Translations under genes and position numbers: made by a program | From: Gemmobacter lutimaris | GTDB lineage: Bacteria; Pseudomonadota; Alphaproteobacteria; Rhodobacterales; Rhodobacteraceae | Assembly (NCBI RefSeq): GCF_003570715.1 | Contig: NZ_QXXQ01000002.1 | Coordinates: 186,001 to 250,000 of the forward strand | Length of the DNA: 64,000 nt | Reading direction: 5' to 3' | Notes under the pieces: model-generated | Database searches by the model: none | Seen by the model: only the letters and a program-made list of their open reading frames with translations | Told to the model about the DNA's origin: nothing | Shown here: one piece after another, positions 1 through 8,436 of the stretch | How positions within the stretch are numbered: position 1 is the first letter of the stretch | Layout of the letters: each line of letters begins with the position of its first letter

Positions 1-756
1 GGGGCCAGTGCCGAAGACGATACCGCCGTCTCGCCCAAGCTTTCGGTTCTGTATGAGATCAACGACCAATGGGGCGTTTTCGGCACCTGGGCGCGGACGG
101 AGCGGATGCCGACGCTGGACGAGCTTTACAGCTATGATGCCGACGAAACGCCAAGCCTGAACCTGAACAAGGAAGAGGCTGAAACGGTGGAACTCGGCTT
201 CACCTTCAAGCGGGAAAACCTGCTGTCGGATGGTGACAGCCTGCAACTGAAGGCCACCGCTTTCCATAACGACCTGACCAATCTGATCGCGCGCGATTCC
301 ACAGCAGGCACGCCCTATTATCGCAACGTCGCGGCGGCAAAGATCTGGGGGGCGGAACTGGAAGCCGCCTATGATGCGGAACGCTGGTTCGGCAGCCTTG
401 CATGGAGCCATGTGAAATCGAAAGACACATCGACCGGCCTGACGCTGGCCGATACCCCGGCCGAAAATGTGGCGCTGACGCTGGGTGCCAAGCTGCCCGA
501 GCACAATCTGGTGCTGGGCTGGCGCGGCTATTACTTCGACGGGATTACCACATCCTCGGCCACTACTTCGGCGGGCGCTTACGACACGCATGACATCTTC
601 GTCACCTGGACGCCGGATAGCGGTGTGCTTGCCGGGATGGATGTGAACTTCGCGGTCGAGAACGTGTTCGACCAAAGCTATCGCAACAACCTGTCGCTGG
701 ATGCGGCGCCGGGGCGGAATGCGAAGCTGTCGATCAGCAAGGCGTTCACATGGTAA
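1..756 (+). CDS. TonB-dependent outer-membrane receptor, C-terminal part (probable heme receptor)
   Basis: The frame is open from the first base, so only the last 251 residues of the protein are present. They look like the end of a TonB-dependent beta-barrel: alternating amphipathic strands, aromatic-rich turns, a late [11 protein letters not shown] strand and a C-terminus ending AFTW. The pattern NVFDQSYRN followed by a PGRNAKLS strand resembles hemoglobin/heme receptors of the HmuR type (family knowledge). The stop overlaps the exbB start, so receptor and energising complex are probably one transcript. The receptor would import a large ligand, most likely heme, across the outer membrane. 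The plug domain and TonB box lie outside the window, so the ligand is inferred. Confidence 0.85.
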   Translation, partial: GASAEDDTAVSPKLSVLYEINDQWGVFGTWARTERMPTLDELYSYDADETPSLNLNKEEAETVELGFTFKRENLLSDGDSLQLKATAFHNDLTNLIARDSTAGTPYYRNVAAAKIWGAELEAAYDAERWFGSLAWSHVKSKDTSTGLTLADTPAENVALTLGAKLPEHNLVLGWRGYYFDGITTSSATTSAGAYDTHDIFVTWTPDSGVLAGMDVNFAVENVFDQSYRNNLSLDAAPGRNAKLSISKAFTW

Positions 757-1646
757 AAGCTCGGGTTCTGCTGGTTCTGGCGCTTTTGGCGGGCCCTGCT
801 TTCGGGCAGACGCCTCCCCTTGGCATGGGCTTGGCAGAGCCTCCGGCGCAGCTCGCGGCACCCTTGTCCGATCCTTTGGATCGGGCAGGGTTGCCGCAAG
901 CCGAGGCTGGGGTCGGGGCTGCGGCCGCCCCGGCCCCGGTACCTGCCGTTACCGCCCCGCAGGGCGGGCACGGCGATCTGGTAACCATCGTGCGGCAGGC
1001 GCATTGGCTGGTTCAGGCGGTCATGGCGGTGCTGGCGCTGGCGGCGCTGACGGCCCTGACGGTCTGGCTGCACAAGAGTGTGGAATTCGCGCTGGCCCGT
1101 CGCCGTCTGGCGCGGGCGCTGCACATGGTGGCCGGGGCCGCCACGCTGGAGGAGGCCGCGCAGGGTATGGCCGCCGCCCGCGGCCCCGGTGCCGAGATGG
1201 CCCGCGCCGCCGCCTCCGAACTTGGCCTTGCTCTGGAAGACCCGGCACTGCTGCCCGGCACCCGTGACCGCACCCGGCTGCTGTTGGAGCGGATCGAGGC
1301 AGGTGCCGCGCTGCACCTGCGCGCGGGCACCGGCATTCTGGGTTCCATCGCCGCAACCGCGCCATTCATCGGGCTGTTTGGCACTGTATTCGGCATCATG
1401 AATTCCTTCATCGCCATTGCAGACAGCGGCACCACCAGCCTTGCCGTCGTCGCGCCGGGCATTGCCGAGGCTTTGCTTGCCACAGCCATCGGGCTGGCGG
1501 CGGCGATTCCGGCGGTGTTGATCCACAACCTGCTGTCGCGGCGGCTGGCGGGCTACCGCCACAGGATGACCGACCTTGCAGCGGCGCTTGAGGCGCTGCA
1601 AAGCCGCGCGCTGGACCGGGCGGCGGCGCAGGGCAAGGGGGCCTGA
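750..1646 (+). CDS. exbB: ExbB, proton-channel subunit of TonB energising complex
   Basis: This 298-residue inner-membrane protein of the MotA/TolQ/ExbB family uses proton motive force to drive TonB. It has a cleavable-looking signal peptide (about residues 1-19), a Pro/Ala-rich periplasmic stretch (about 40-75), and membrane segments near 87-107, 193-211 and 235-258. The family core [19 protein letters not shown] precedes segment two. The periplasmic extension is characteristic of the longer ExbB subtype rather than E. coli ExbB. Its ATG lies inside the receptor's last codons, and exbD follows after 3 bases. Confidence 0.95.
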   Translation: MVKARVLLVLALLAGPAFGQTPPLGMGLAEPPAQLAAPLSDPLDRAGLPQAEAGVGAAAAPAPVPAVTAPQGGHGDLVTIVRQAHWLVQAVMAVLALAALTALTVWLHKSVEFALARRRLARALHMVAGAATLEEAAQGMAAARGPGAEMARAAASELGLALEDPALLPGTRDRTRLLLERIEAGAALHLRAGTGILGSIAATAPFIGLFGTVFGIMNSFIAIADSGTTSLAVVAPGIAEALLATAIGLAAAIPAVLIHNLLSRRLAGYRHRMTDLAAALEALQSRALDRAAAQGKGA

Positions 1647-1649
1647 GCC

Positions 1650-2069
1650 ATGGCGTTTTCCAGCGGCAGCCATGACGAGGACGAAATCGCCGACATCAAC
1701 GTGACGCCCTTCATCGACGTCATGCTGGTGCTGCTGATCGTCTTCATGGTTGCGGCGCCGCTGTCTACCGTGGATGTGCCGGTGAACCTGCCTGCCAGCA
1801 GCGCCCCCCCGCGCGAGCGCGAGGAGGAGCCGCTGTGGCTGACCCTGACGCGCGAGGGCGATCTGCGGCTGGGCGAGGCTATCGTATCGGCGGCGGGTCT
1901 TGGCCCCGCGCTGGATCGGGCCAGCAATGGCAACCGTGCCGTGCCGGTCTTGCTGCGCGCCGACAGCCGCATTCCCTATGGCGACCTGATGCAATTGCTC
2001 GATGCCTTGCGGGTGGCGGGCTATCTGAAGGTCGCGCTGGTCGGTCTGGAAGGAGGCCCCCGCCCATGA
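1650..2069 (+). CDS. exbD: ExbD, TonB-complex subunit
   Basis: This 139-residue protein has a single membrane segment. The N-terminal INVTPFIDVMLVLLIVF motif carries the conserved membrane Asp (D23) that takes part in proton translocation in ExbD/TolR proteins. The remaining ~95 residues form the periplasmic domain. It starts 3 bases after exbB, and its stop overlaps the tonB start (ATGA), so exbB-exbD-tonB are translationally coupled. Length and motif are normal for the family. Confidence 0.95.
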   Translation: MAFSSGSHDEDEIADINVTPFIDVMLVLLIVFMVAAPLSTVDVPVNLPASSAPPREREEEPLWLTLTREGDLRLGEAIVSAAGLGPALDRASNGNRAVPVLLRADSRIPYGDLMQLLDALRVAGYLKVALVGLEGGPRP

Positions 2070-2935
2070 TGCCAGTTGCCCCGCAGCCGCGCTGTCCCGT
2101 TCTGCATTTTGCAAGTCAGCCGCCGCGTCGCACGGCGGCTTTGGGCTGGATGGCCTCTGCCTCGGTTGTCGCGCTGATGGTTTCGGCGCTGGCCGCGCTG
2201 GCCATGGCGGCGCAGCCTGCGGGCGAGGCCTTGGGCGAGCAGCAGGATGCCATTGCCCTGATCATGGCGCCCCCGGCGATGGAGCTTGGCGCCTATAGCG
2301 AACCTGCGCCAGAGGTGCCGGTGGATGGCCCCGACATGGCAGAACCAGCCCCGCCGGATGAGGCGCTGCCCGATTTGCCAATGATCGAGGATACGCCGCC
2401 CGATACGCCGGATCGGGCCGCAGTGCCGGACGCGCCGGAGGCCGATACACCGCCCGCACAGATGCAGCCACCGCCCCCGCCTGAGGCTGTTGCAGAAGTC
2501 GCACCGCCGCCAAAGCCGGAACAGCCCAAGAAAAAACCTGTCGAGCAGGAAAAGGCCCAGAAGAAAGCCAAGAAGAAAAGCGCACAGCCCAAGAAAACCG
2601 TGCAGGCTGCATCGGCGGCGGCCCCTTCCGCTGCCCCGGCGAAAGCCGCTGTCGCATCTGCCGGATCGGGCAAGCGGGCGGCTGCGGATTATGCCGGCAA
2701 GGTGATGAAGAAAGTGCGCAAGACCCGCAAGGTGAAGGTGCGGGACCGGGGCGTGGCCTTGGTGAGCTTTTCAATCTCGGGCAGCGGCGGACTGGCAGGT
2801 GTGAAAGTGGTGCGCAGTTCGGGCTCTGCCGCACTGGACCGGACCGCACTGGACCATATCCGCCGCGCCGCACCCTTTCCGCCCCCTCCACCCGGCGCAC
2901 CGACCAGCTTTGCTTTCGAATTCTCGGACCGCTGA
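2066..2935 (+). CDS. tonB: TonB, periplasm-spanning energy transducer
   Basis: This 289-residue protein couples ExbBD to outer-membrane receptors. The start was set at 2066 because AAGGAGG lies at 2050-2056 and the ATG overlaps the exbD stop; the frame is open further upstream inside exbD. It has an N-terminal membrane anchor (about residues 29-48), a long Pro/Glu then Lys-rich spacer (about 70-190, with several KK and PKK runs), and a C-terminal TonB domain. The latter shows a GLAGVKVVRSSG turn, LDRTALDHIRRA and a PFPPPPP end, as in TonB_C. It is the last gene of the receptor-exbBD-tonB unit. Confidence 0.93.
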   Translation: MMPVAPQPRCPVLHFASQPPRRTAALGWMASASVVALMVSALAALAMAAQPAGEALGEQQDAIALIMAPPAMELGAYSEPAPEVPVDGPDMAEPAPPDEALPDLPMIEDTPPDTPDRAAVPDAPEADTPPAQMQPPPPPEAVAEVAPPPKPEQPKKKPVEQEKAQKKAKKKSAQPKKTVQAASAAAPSAAPAKAAVASAGSGKRAAADYAGKVMKKVRKTRKVKVRDRGVALVSFSISGSGGLAGVKVVRSSGSAALDRTALDHIRRAAPFPPPPPGAPTSFAFEFSDR

Positions 2936-3004
2936 CCCCGTCTGACCTGAATCAATGACCCGATAAACGCCCGTGTGACATTCTTCCGTAAAGGAGAATC
3001 GCGC

Positions 3005-4066
3005 ATGGATATTGTCTGGCTGCTCGACATTTTCGAAGAGTCGCATCTTGCGCTGCTGTTCGGCCTGCTGACCGGCGTGGTTTTCGGTGTGGCGGCGCAG
3101 CGGTCCTCTTTCTGCCTGCGTGCGGCTACGGTGGAATTCGCGCGCGGGCGGCTGGGGCCGCGCATGGCGGTCTGGCTGCTGACTTTCTCGACCGCGGTGA
3201 TCTGGGTGCAGGGCGCGAGGATGCTGGGCCTGTTCCGGCCCGAGGATGCGCGGATGATGGCGGTCACCGGCTCATGGTCTGGCGCGGTGATCGGCGGGCT
3301 GATGTTCGGCGCGGGCATGGTGCTGGCGCGCGGCTGTTCCGGGCGGCTTCTGGTGCTGGCGGCGACGGGGAACCTGCGGTCGGTGGTGTCGGGCCTGATC
3401 TTTGCCGTCGTGGCGCAGATGGCGCTGCATGGGTGGCTGGCGCCGCTGCGGCAATGGCTGGCGGGGCTGTGGATTACGCCGGGCGGGCGGAATGTCGATC
3501 TGATCGCCGCGCTGTCGCTGCCCGAGGGCACCGGGCTGGTGCTTGGTCTGGCCATCGCGGCGCTGGCGCTGTGGCTGGCGGCGCGAAATGCGCTGGGCTG
3601 GTCCCGGCTGGTCTTTGCCTCGGGCGTGGGCTTTGCTGTGGCGCTGGGCTGGGTGCTGACCTTCAGCCTGTCACAGGCGGCATTCGAACCCGTCAGCGTG
3701 ACCTCGGCCACCTTTTCCGGTCCCTCGGCCAATATGCTGATGTTCTTTCTGACGGAAAACCCGGCGCTGGATTTCGACATCGGGCTGATACCGGGGGTGT
3801 TTCTGGGGGCCCTGCTGTCCGCCGCGCTGAAGGGCGAGCTGCATTTTCAGGGTTTCGACGGCGAAAGCCAGATGCGGCGGTCGATGTTCGGCGCGGTGCT
3901 GATGGGCTTTGGCGCCATGCTGGCGGGCGGCTGCGCCATCGGCGCGGGTGTCACCGGCGGGTCGATCTTTGCCGCAACCGCCTGGCTGGCCCTTCTGTGC
4001 ATGTGGATCGGTGCGGCGATCACCGATGTCGTGGTCGATCAGCAGGGCCGCAGCGTGGCGGCCTGA
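3005..4066 (+). CDS. YeeE/YedE-family sulfur-compound transporter (SoxT-like), copy 1
   Basis: This 353-residue polytopic membrane protein of the YeeE/YedE (DUF395) family imports sulfur species such as thiosulfate. The start at 3005 has AAGGAG at 2991-2996; an upstream in-frame GTG at 2975 lacks such a site. The three Cys-containing family motifs are visible: RSSFCLRA (C37), ARGCSGR and GGCAIGAG, spread through about nine hydrophobic segments. It converges with soxH with a two-base gap, so it sits at the far end of the sox island. SoxT-type proteins of this family accompany sox genes elsewhere; whether this one transports substrate or takes part in sensing is not visible. Confidence 0.85.
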   Translation: MDIVWLLDIFEESHLALLFGLLTGVVFGVAAQRSSFCLRAATVEFARGRLGPRMAVWLLTFSTAVIWVQGARMLGLFRPEDARMMAVTGSWSGAVIGGLMFGAGMVLARGCSGRLLVLAATGNLRSVVSGLIFAVVAQMALHGWLAPLRQWLAGLWITPGGRNVDLIAALSLPEGTGLVLGLAIAALALWLAARNALGWSRLVFASGVGFAVALGWVLTFSLSQAAFEPVSVTSATFSGPSANMLMFFLTENPALDFDIGLIPGVFLGALLSAALKGELHFQGFDGESQMRRSMFGAVLMGFGAMLAGGCAIGAGVTGGSIFAATAWLALLCMWIGAAITDVVVDQQGRSVAA

Positions 4067-4068
4067 GA

Positions 4069-5007
4069 CTATTCGAACTCCATCTCGGCAAAGACCACGC
4101 CGGCGTTCTTGGTCGCCAGCTCCTCGAACGTATCCAGATGCGCCCAACGCGACTGGTCGACGTAATAGGCACCGGCCAGATCGCCGCCTTCTTCAAGATG
4201 CGCGGCGATTTTCGCCCGCAGGTCCAGCAGATAATCGCGGGTGTAGCGCCGCACCTGCGCCAGATTGGTCGGGTGGCCGTGACCGGGGATCAGATAGGTG
4301 GGGGCGAGCGGTTCCAGCTTCGTTTCCCATGTCTCGATCCAGCAGGAGGTGCAGGTGCCTTCAAAGATCGGCGGCATGCGTTCGTGAAAGGCGATGTCGC
4401 CCGCGATCATCATGCCCCATTGCGGCAGCCAGACCTGGGTGTCGCCGGGGCTGTGCGCCGGGCCGAGGTGCAGCACCTCGACCGTGACACCACCCATCTC
4501 GATCACCTTGCGGTCGGTGAAGGTTTGGGTCGGGGCGGCGATCACCGTGCCCTCGGCATTCTCGCGGGCATAGCGTTGCAGCGCCGCCAGATCCTGCGCC
4601 GCACCATCGGCAAATTCAGCCGCCGCTTCCTCATGTGCGAGGATCGGCACGCCCTGCGCCGCCCAATAGCCATTGCCCAGCATCGCATGGCCCTGACCGT
4701 TTTCGACGATGACCAGCTTCACCGGCTGGTCGGTCACTGCACGGATTTCAGCATGCAGCGCCTGGGCCAGTTTCCAGGATGCGCCAGAGTTCACTACGAT
4801 CACCCCGTCGCCCGTGACGATGAAGCTCAGGTTGTTGTTATGGCCTGCGTTTTCGTAGGTCGGCGGGGCGGTGGCGCCGGTGGCGGTGAAGACATGCGGG
4901 ATTACCTCGACCGGCTTCGCATAAAGCACCGATTGCGGGTATTGATCCGGGATGTCCTCGGACGCGAAGGCGGGGCTGGCGATCAGCAGCAGGGCAAGTG
5001 CGCGCAT
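4069..5007 (-). CDS. soxH: SoxH, metallo-beta-lactamase-fold protein with degenerate metal motif
   Basis: This 312-residue secreted MBL-fold protein is the last gene of the sox operon. Length and position match SoxH of Paracoccus. It has an N-terminal signal peptide (about 1-15). The usual HxHxDH metal motif reads ENGQGHAML here, so only one His remains. Later ligands are present: LGPAHSPGD, IAGDIAFHE and IPGHGHPT. It also holds a CTSC pair. SoxH is dispensable for thiosulfate oxidation in Paracoccus (family knowledge), and its reaction is unknown. The missing first-site ligands argue against an ordinary di-zinc hydrolase. Four bases separate it from soxG. Confidence 0.8.
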   Translation of the reverse strand: MRALALLLIASPAFASEDIPDQYPQSVLYAKPVEVIPHVFTATGATAPPTYENAGHNNNLSFIVTGDGVIVVNSGASWKLAQALHAEIRAVTDQPVKLVIVENGQGHAMLGNGYWAAQGVPILAHEEAAAEFADGAAQDLAALQRYARENAEGTVIAAPTQTFTDRKVIEMGGVTVEVLHLGPAHSPGDTQVWLPQWGMMIAGDIAFHERMPPIFEGTCTSCWIETWETKLEPLAPTYLIPGHGHPTNLAQVRRYTRDYLLDLRAKIAAHLEEGGDLAGAYYVDQSRWAHLDTFEELATKNAGVVFAEMEFE

Positions 5008-5010
5008 GGC

Positions 5011-5919
5011 TCAGCTTTCGACAAAGCGATAGGTGCCATCCGCACGTTCCGCCCGGCCGATACCGCCGCCCGGCAGGTGAAAGCCGATCAGCGCCATCTG
5101 TTCGGAAGCGAGGCGATCCAGCAGCCGCAGCCGGGTTGCGGCGGCGGTTTCGGCATCCTGATCCGAGCCGGAATGCCAGTCGGGGCGTTCAAAGGCGATA
5201 TGGTGGTTGCCGATGGCATCGCCCGCGATCAGCACCCCCTCGCTGCCGGAACGCAGTTCATAGGCAATATGGCCGGGGGTATGGCCCGGCGTCAGATGGG
5301 CGGCAATGCCGGGCAGCACCTCGTCGCCGTCGGCGATGAGGCGGATCTGATCGGCGATCACCTCCAGCCGCCTTGCGGCGCCCACGGCAAAGGTGGTGCG
5401 GGCGGCGCCGATGGTGTTCACCGTCTCGGGATTGGTCCAGTAATCGAATTCGGCCTGCCCCATGACAAATTCCGCATTGGGGAAGATCGGGTCGTCGAAT
5501 TCATCCAGCAGGCCCCAGAGGTGGTCGGGGTGGCCATGGGTGAACAGGACATGGGTGATGTCCTCGGGCATGACGCCCAGCGTGTCAAAGGCCTCGGCCA
5601 GCTTGCCGGCGGAGGGCATGAAATCATGACCCGCGCCCACATCGAACAGCACCATCCGGTCGCCGTCACGCAGCAGCGTGACATTGCAGGGCGGCGTCAA
5701 CTGGTCGGTGCCCAGCCCGTAACGCGCCAGAATATCGGCGGCCTCGGGCGGGGCGCCGTCGAGGATGAAGCCGCCGGGCAGGGTCAGGAATCCGTCGGAC
5801 AGCGTGTCGATCTGCATCGCGCCCAAGGTCAGCGTGTTGCCCGCCCAAAGGCGACGCGGCGCCAGTGGCGCGGTCACGGCGGCGGCGGCGAGAGTCATCA
5901 GGGATCGACGGCTGATCAT
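5011..5919 (-). CDS. soxG: SoxG, MBL-fold metallohydrolase, probably Tat-exported
   Basis: This 302-residue protein has a twin-arginine-like leader (SRRSLMTLAAAAV) and a complete MBL zinc motif, FTHGHPDHLWG. The further ligands HLTPGHTPGH, IAGDAIGNHH and IGFHLPGG also fit. Order (soxD-soxG-soxH) and length match the Paracoccus genes. The family role in Sox metabolism is unresolved, and zinc hydrolase activity is inferred from the ligands. In Paracoccus soxE and soxF separate soxD from soxG; here soxD is followed directly by soxG after 87 bases. Confidence 0.85.
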   Translation of the reverse strand: MISRRSLMTLAAAAVTAPLAPRRLWAGNTLTLGAMQIDTLSDGFLTLPGGFILDGAPPEAADILARYGLGTDQLTPPCNVTLLRDGDRMVLFDVGAGHDFMPSAGKLAEAFDTLGVMPEDITHVLFTHGHPDHLWGLLDEFDDPIFPNAEFVMGQAEFDYWTNPETVNTIGAARTTFAVGAARRLEVIADQIRLIADGDEVLPGIAAHLTPGHTPGHIAYELRSGSEGVLIAGDAIGNHHIAFERPDWHSGSDQDAETAAATRLRLLDRLASEQMALIGFHLPGGGIGRAERADGTYRFVES

Positions 5920-6006
5920 GGCACGCTCCGTTGTGCGAGAAAGCCGCAGCAGGGTCAGGCCCGCTGCGGCAGGGATGGCGCGGGGAGAGGCCGCGCCACA
6001 GGGAGG

Positions 6007-7137
6007 TTACTGTGCGAAGGTGGACAGGTAGGCGATGACCGCCGCCCGATCCTCTTCCTTCTTCAGCCCCGCGAAGGACATCTTGGTGCCCTTGATGAAG
6101 GCTTTCGGGTTCTCCAGCAGGTGATGGAGAGCGGCTTCATCCCAGACCAGCCCTTCTTCCGCCATGGCAAGCAGGGGTTTGGAGTATTTGAAGCCCTCCA
6201 CCTTGCCCGCCGGATGGCCGACCACATTGTTCAGCATGGGGCCGGTGCCATTCTTGGCGCTTTCGCCGACCTTGTGGCAGGCGGCGCATTTCTTGAACAC
6301 CTTTTCGCCTGCGGCAACCAGTTCCTGGTCGGGACCGGCGGTCGGTGCGGCAGCCTGATCGGCGGGTGCCGCACCGGCCGCCGGTTCTGGTTCCGCCTCG
6401 GGCGTGGCTTCTGCCGGGGTTTCGGTCGCGGCGGCTTCGGCGCTGGCCGCGGCGGCTTCGGCCACGATATCCGGCAGGGTGCCCGCCGGTTTGCCATCGG
6501 GGTCGGTCGGCGTCACGTTCAGCTCCACCGCGCGCTTGGTGACCTTGGGCGCCCCTTCGGCGCAATTGGCCATGCAGGCTTCGGCGCGGAACTGGGGATA
6601 TTCACTTTCCGGCCGGTCGTCGGGATAGAAGCCATCGGCATTCGGCAGCACGACTTCGGTGAAATTCTCGTTCGACAGGGTGAAATCATCTTCCACCAAG
6701 CCGTTGGAATACAGCAGGAAAGCGACGATGGCATAGGTTTCGTCCACGCTGACCGTCTGCGCCGCGCCGAAGGGCATGGAGCGGTGGATGTAGTCGTAGA
6801 CGGTAGACAGATGCGGCCAGTAGCTGCCAATGGTCTTGACCGGGCGGCGGTCGGTCAGGCTGCCCTCGCCGCCTGCCAGAACCGGCCAGCTGTCCAGACC
6901 TTCGGCAAATTCGCCGTGGCAGGCGGCGCATTTCTCGGCAAAGACCTCCTCGCCTGTTTCCACATTGCCCGAACCGGGGCGCAGGCCGGTGCCATCGGGC
7001 AGCACTGCGACGTCCCATGCGGAAATCTCTTCGGGCAGGGCAGGGCGGCCAAGGCCCAGCTTGTCAGCCATCGCCGGACCGGCCAGCGTCGAAAGCGCAA
7101 GCGCCGAGCCGATCAGCAGGTTACGCGATTTCGACAT
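6007..7137 (-). CDS. soxD: SoxD, diheme cytochrome c subunit of sulfane dehydrogenase
   Basis: SoxD pairs with SoxC to oxidise the SoxY-bound sulfane sulfur to a sulfone, passing electrons on. It has 376 residues: a signal peptide ending ...GPAMA (1-24), a first heme site CAACH at 70-74, an Ala/Glu/Pro-rich linker around 215-265 and a second heme site CAACH at 284-288. The start at 7137 was chosen because MSKSRNLL begins the signal peptide and GGGAGG lies just upstream; it overlaps the soxC end by 17 bases. Electrons must leave via another cytochrome, since soxE is absent. Confidence 0.95.
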   Translation of the reverse strand: MSKSRNLLIGSALALSTLAGPAMADKLGLGRPALPEEISAWDVAVLPDGTGLRPGSGNVETGEEVFAEKCAACHGEFAEGLDSWPVLAGGEGSLTDRRPVKTIGSYWPHLSTVYDYIHRSMPFGAAQTVSVDETYAIVAFLLYSNGLVEDDFTLSNENFTEVVLPNADGFYPDDRPESEYPQFRAEACMANCAEGAPKVTKRAVELNVTPTDPDGKPAGTLPDIVAEAAAASAEAAATETPAEATPEAEPEPAAGAAPADQAAAPTAGPDQELVAAGEKVFKKCAACHKVGESAKNGTGPMLNNVVGHPAGKVEGFKYSKPLLAMAEEGLVWDEAALHHLLENPKAFIKGTKMSFAGLKKEEDRAAVIAYLSTFAQ

Positions 7138-8413
7138 TCTCGACCTCCCCGTCGGCCTTGACCCACCAAGTCTGGATACCGTTGTTATGATAGACATTGT
7201 TCAGCCCGCGGATGTCGCGCAGCGCGTTCTTGGTGGGCTGGACATAGCCGGTCTCGTCGGTGGCGCGGGATTGCAGGAACAGTTCGGACCCGTCCCAGTC
7301 GATGTCCAGATGGAAGCGGGTCAGCGCCTTGCTGCGGGCCTCACCGGTGATGCGGGCCTCCTGCCAGTTGCGCCCGCCGTCCAGCGAAACGTCAACCTTC
7401 GTGACCTTGCCATTGCCCGACCAGGCCAGACCGGAAATCACCAGCGGCCCCTTGCCATGGCGGATCGGAGCCTGCGGCGAGGGCGTGGTGATGACGGATT
7501 TTGCGTCCATCACCCATGTCCATTTGCGCGCGCGGCCATCGGGCATCAGATCGGTGTATTTAGAGGTTTCCTCGCGGCTTTCCACGGCGGCGTCATAGAC
7601 CCCGATGCGGCGCAGCCATTTCACCCACATGTTGCCTTCCCAGCCCGGCACGACCAGACGCACGGGATAGCCATGTTCCTTGCGCAGCGCCTCGCCATTG
7701 GCGAAGAAGGCGACCATGACGTCATCCATCGCCTTTTCCATCGGGATGGAGCGACCGTTGGACGAGGCATCGGCGCCCTCGGCATAGATCCACTTGCCTT
7801 CGGGCTTCACACCCGCCTCGGCCAGCAGCACCTTCAGCGGCACGCCGATATATTCCATGTTGTGAATCATGCCCTGGGTGAACTGGCAGCCCTCAAGCTG
7901 CGCGCCGCCCCATTCCATGCCGCCATTCGCCGCGCATTCGAGGAAGGCGGTGGTGGTGGCGCGCGGGAAACGCAGCAGATCTTCGAAGGTGAAGACCAGC
8001 GGCTGATCGACAAGGCCGTTGATCATCAGCCGGTAATCGGCTTTCGACAGCTCGATAGCGCCGGAGTGGTGGCGTTCAAACGCGCAGCCCTGCGGGGTGA
8101 TCGTGCCTTCCAGCGCGTGAATCGGCGTGAAGTTGATGGAGGAGACCGGGCTTTCGGTCAACCATTCGACATTGCGCCGCACGACATGGCTTTCGAACCG
8201 GATGGGCGTGCCATAGGGCGCGGCATCCACCGGGTCGCCGAAGGCGCTGGCCCAGTCTTGAACTTCGGTGATCAGCGGGTCGGGCGTGGCGGCGCGGGCG
8301 GCGGTGCCACCAGCCACCAGACCGGCGCCAGCCAGCGCGCCATTGCGCAGGAAGGCGCGGCGCGAGGGGCCTTTGGTGGTGGCCGGTTCGTCGGACATCT
8401 GTTCGTCAGACAT
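7121..8413 (-). CDS. soxC: SoxC, molybdenum-cofactor subunit of sulfane dehydrogenase
   Basis: This 430-residue enzyme of the sulfite oxidase fold forms SoxCD and removes six electrons per sulfane sulfur. It has a Tat leader (SRRAFLRNG, residues 17-25, then a hydrophobic stretch). The molybdenum-ligand Cys is in AFLECAANGG (C160). The C-terminal dimerisation/Mo-co domain carries VSLDGGRNW. Presence of SoxCD predicts complete oxidation of thiosulfate to sulfate without sulfur globule formation (family knowledge). It lies between soxB and soxD. Confidence 0.96.
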   Translation of the reverse strand: MSDEQMSDEPATTKGPSRRAFLRNGALAGAGLVAGGTAARAATPDPLITEVQDWASAFGDPVDAAPYGTPIRFESHVVRRNVEWLTESPVSSINFTPIHALEGTITPQGCAFERHHSGAIELSKADYRLMINGLVDQPLVFTFEDLLRFPRATTTAFLECAANGGMEWGGAQLEGCQFTQGMIHNMEYIGVPLKVLLAEAGVKPEGKWIYAEGADASSNGRSIPMEKAMDDVMVAFFANGEALRKEHGYPVRLVVPGWEGNMWVKWLRRIGVYDAAVESREETSKYTDLMPDGRARKWTWVMDAKSVITTPSPQAPIRHGKGPLVISGLAWSGNGKVTKVDVSLDGGRNWQEARITGEARSKALTRFHLDIDWDGSELFLQSRATDETGYVQPTKNALRDIRGLNNVYHNNGIQTWWVKADGEVENVEIA

Positions 8414-8436
8414 GGTGCGAACTCTCCTTGGATTCT

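Noticed and set aside
678-2114. Long minus-strand frame across exbB and exbD
   Set aside because: It lies opposite genes with clear ExbB/ExbD motifs; the product is Arg/Gln-rich without domains.
2975-3004. Upstream GTG start for the first YeeE/YedE gene
   Set aside because: It would extend the protein by ten residues over its own AAGGAG ribosome site; ATG 3005 fits better.
3274-7161. A nearly 1300-codon open frame on the plus strand through the YeeE gene and opposite soxH, soxG and soxD
   Set aside because: It is antisense or out of frame to four well-supported genes; GC-rich codon usage keeps shadow frames open, and the translation is low-complexity with no recognisable domain.
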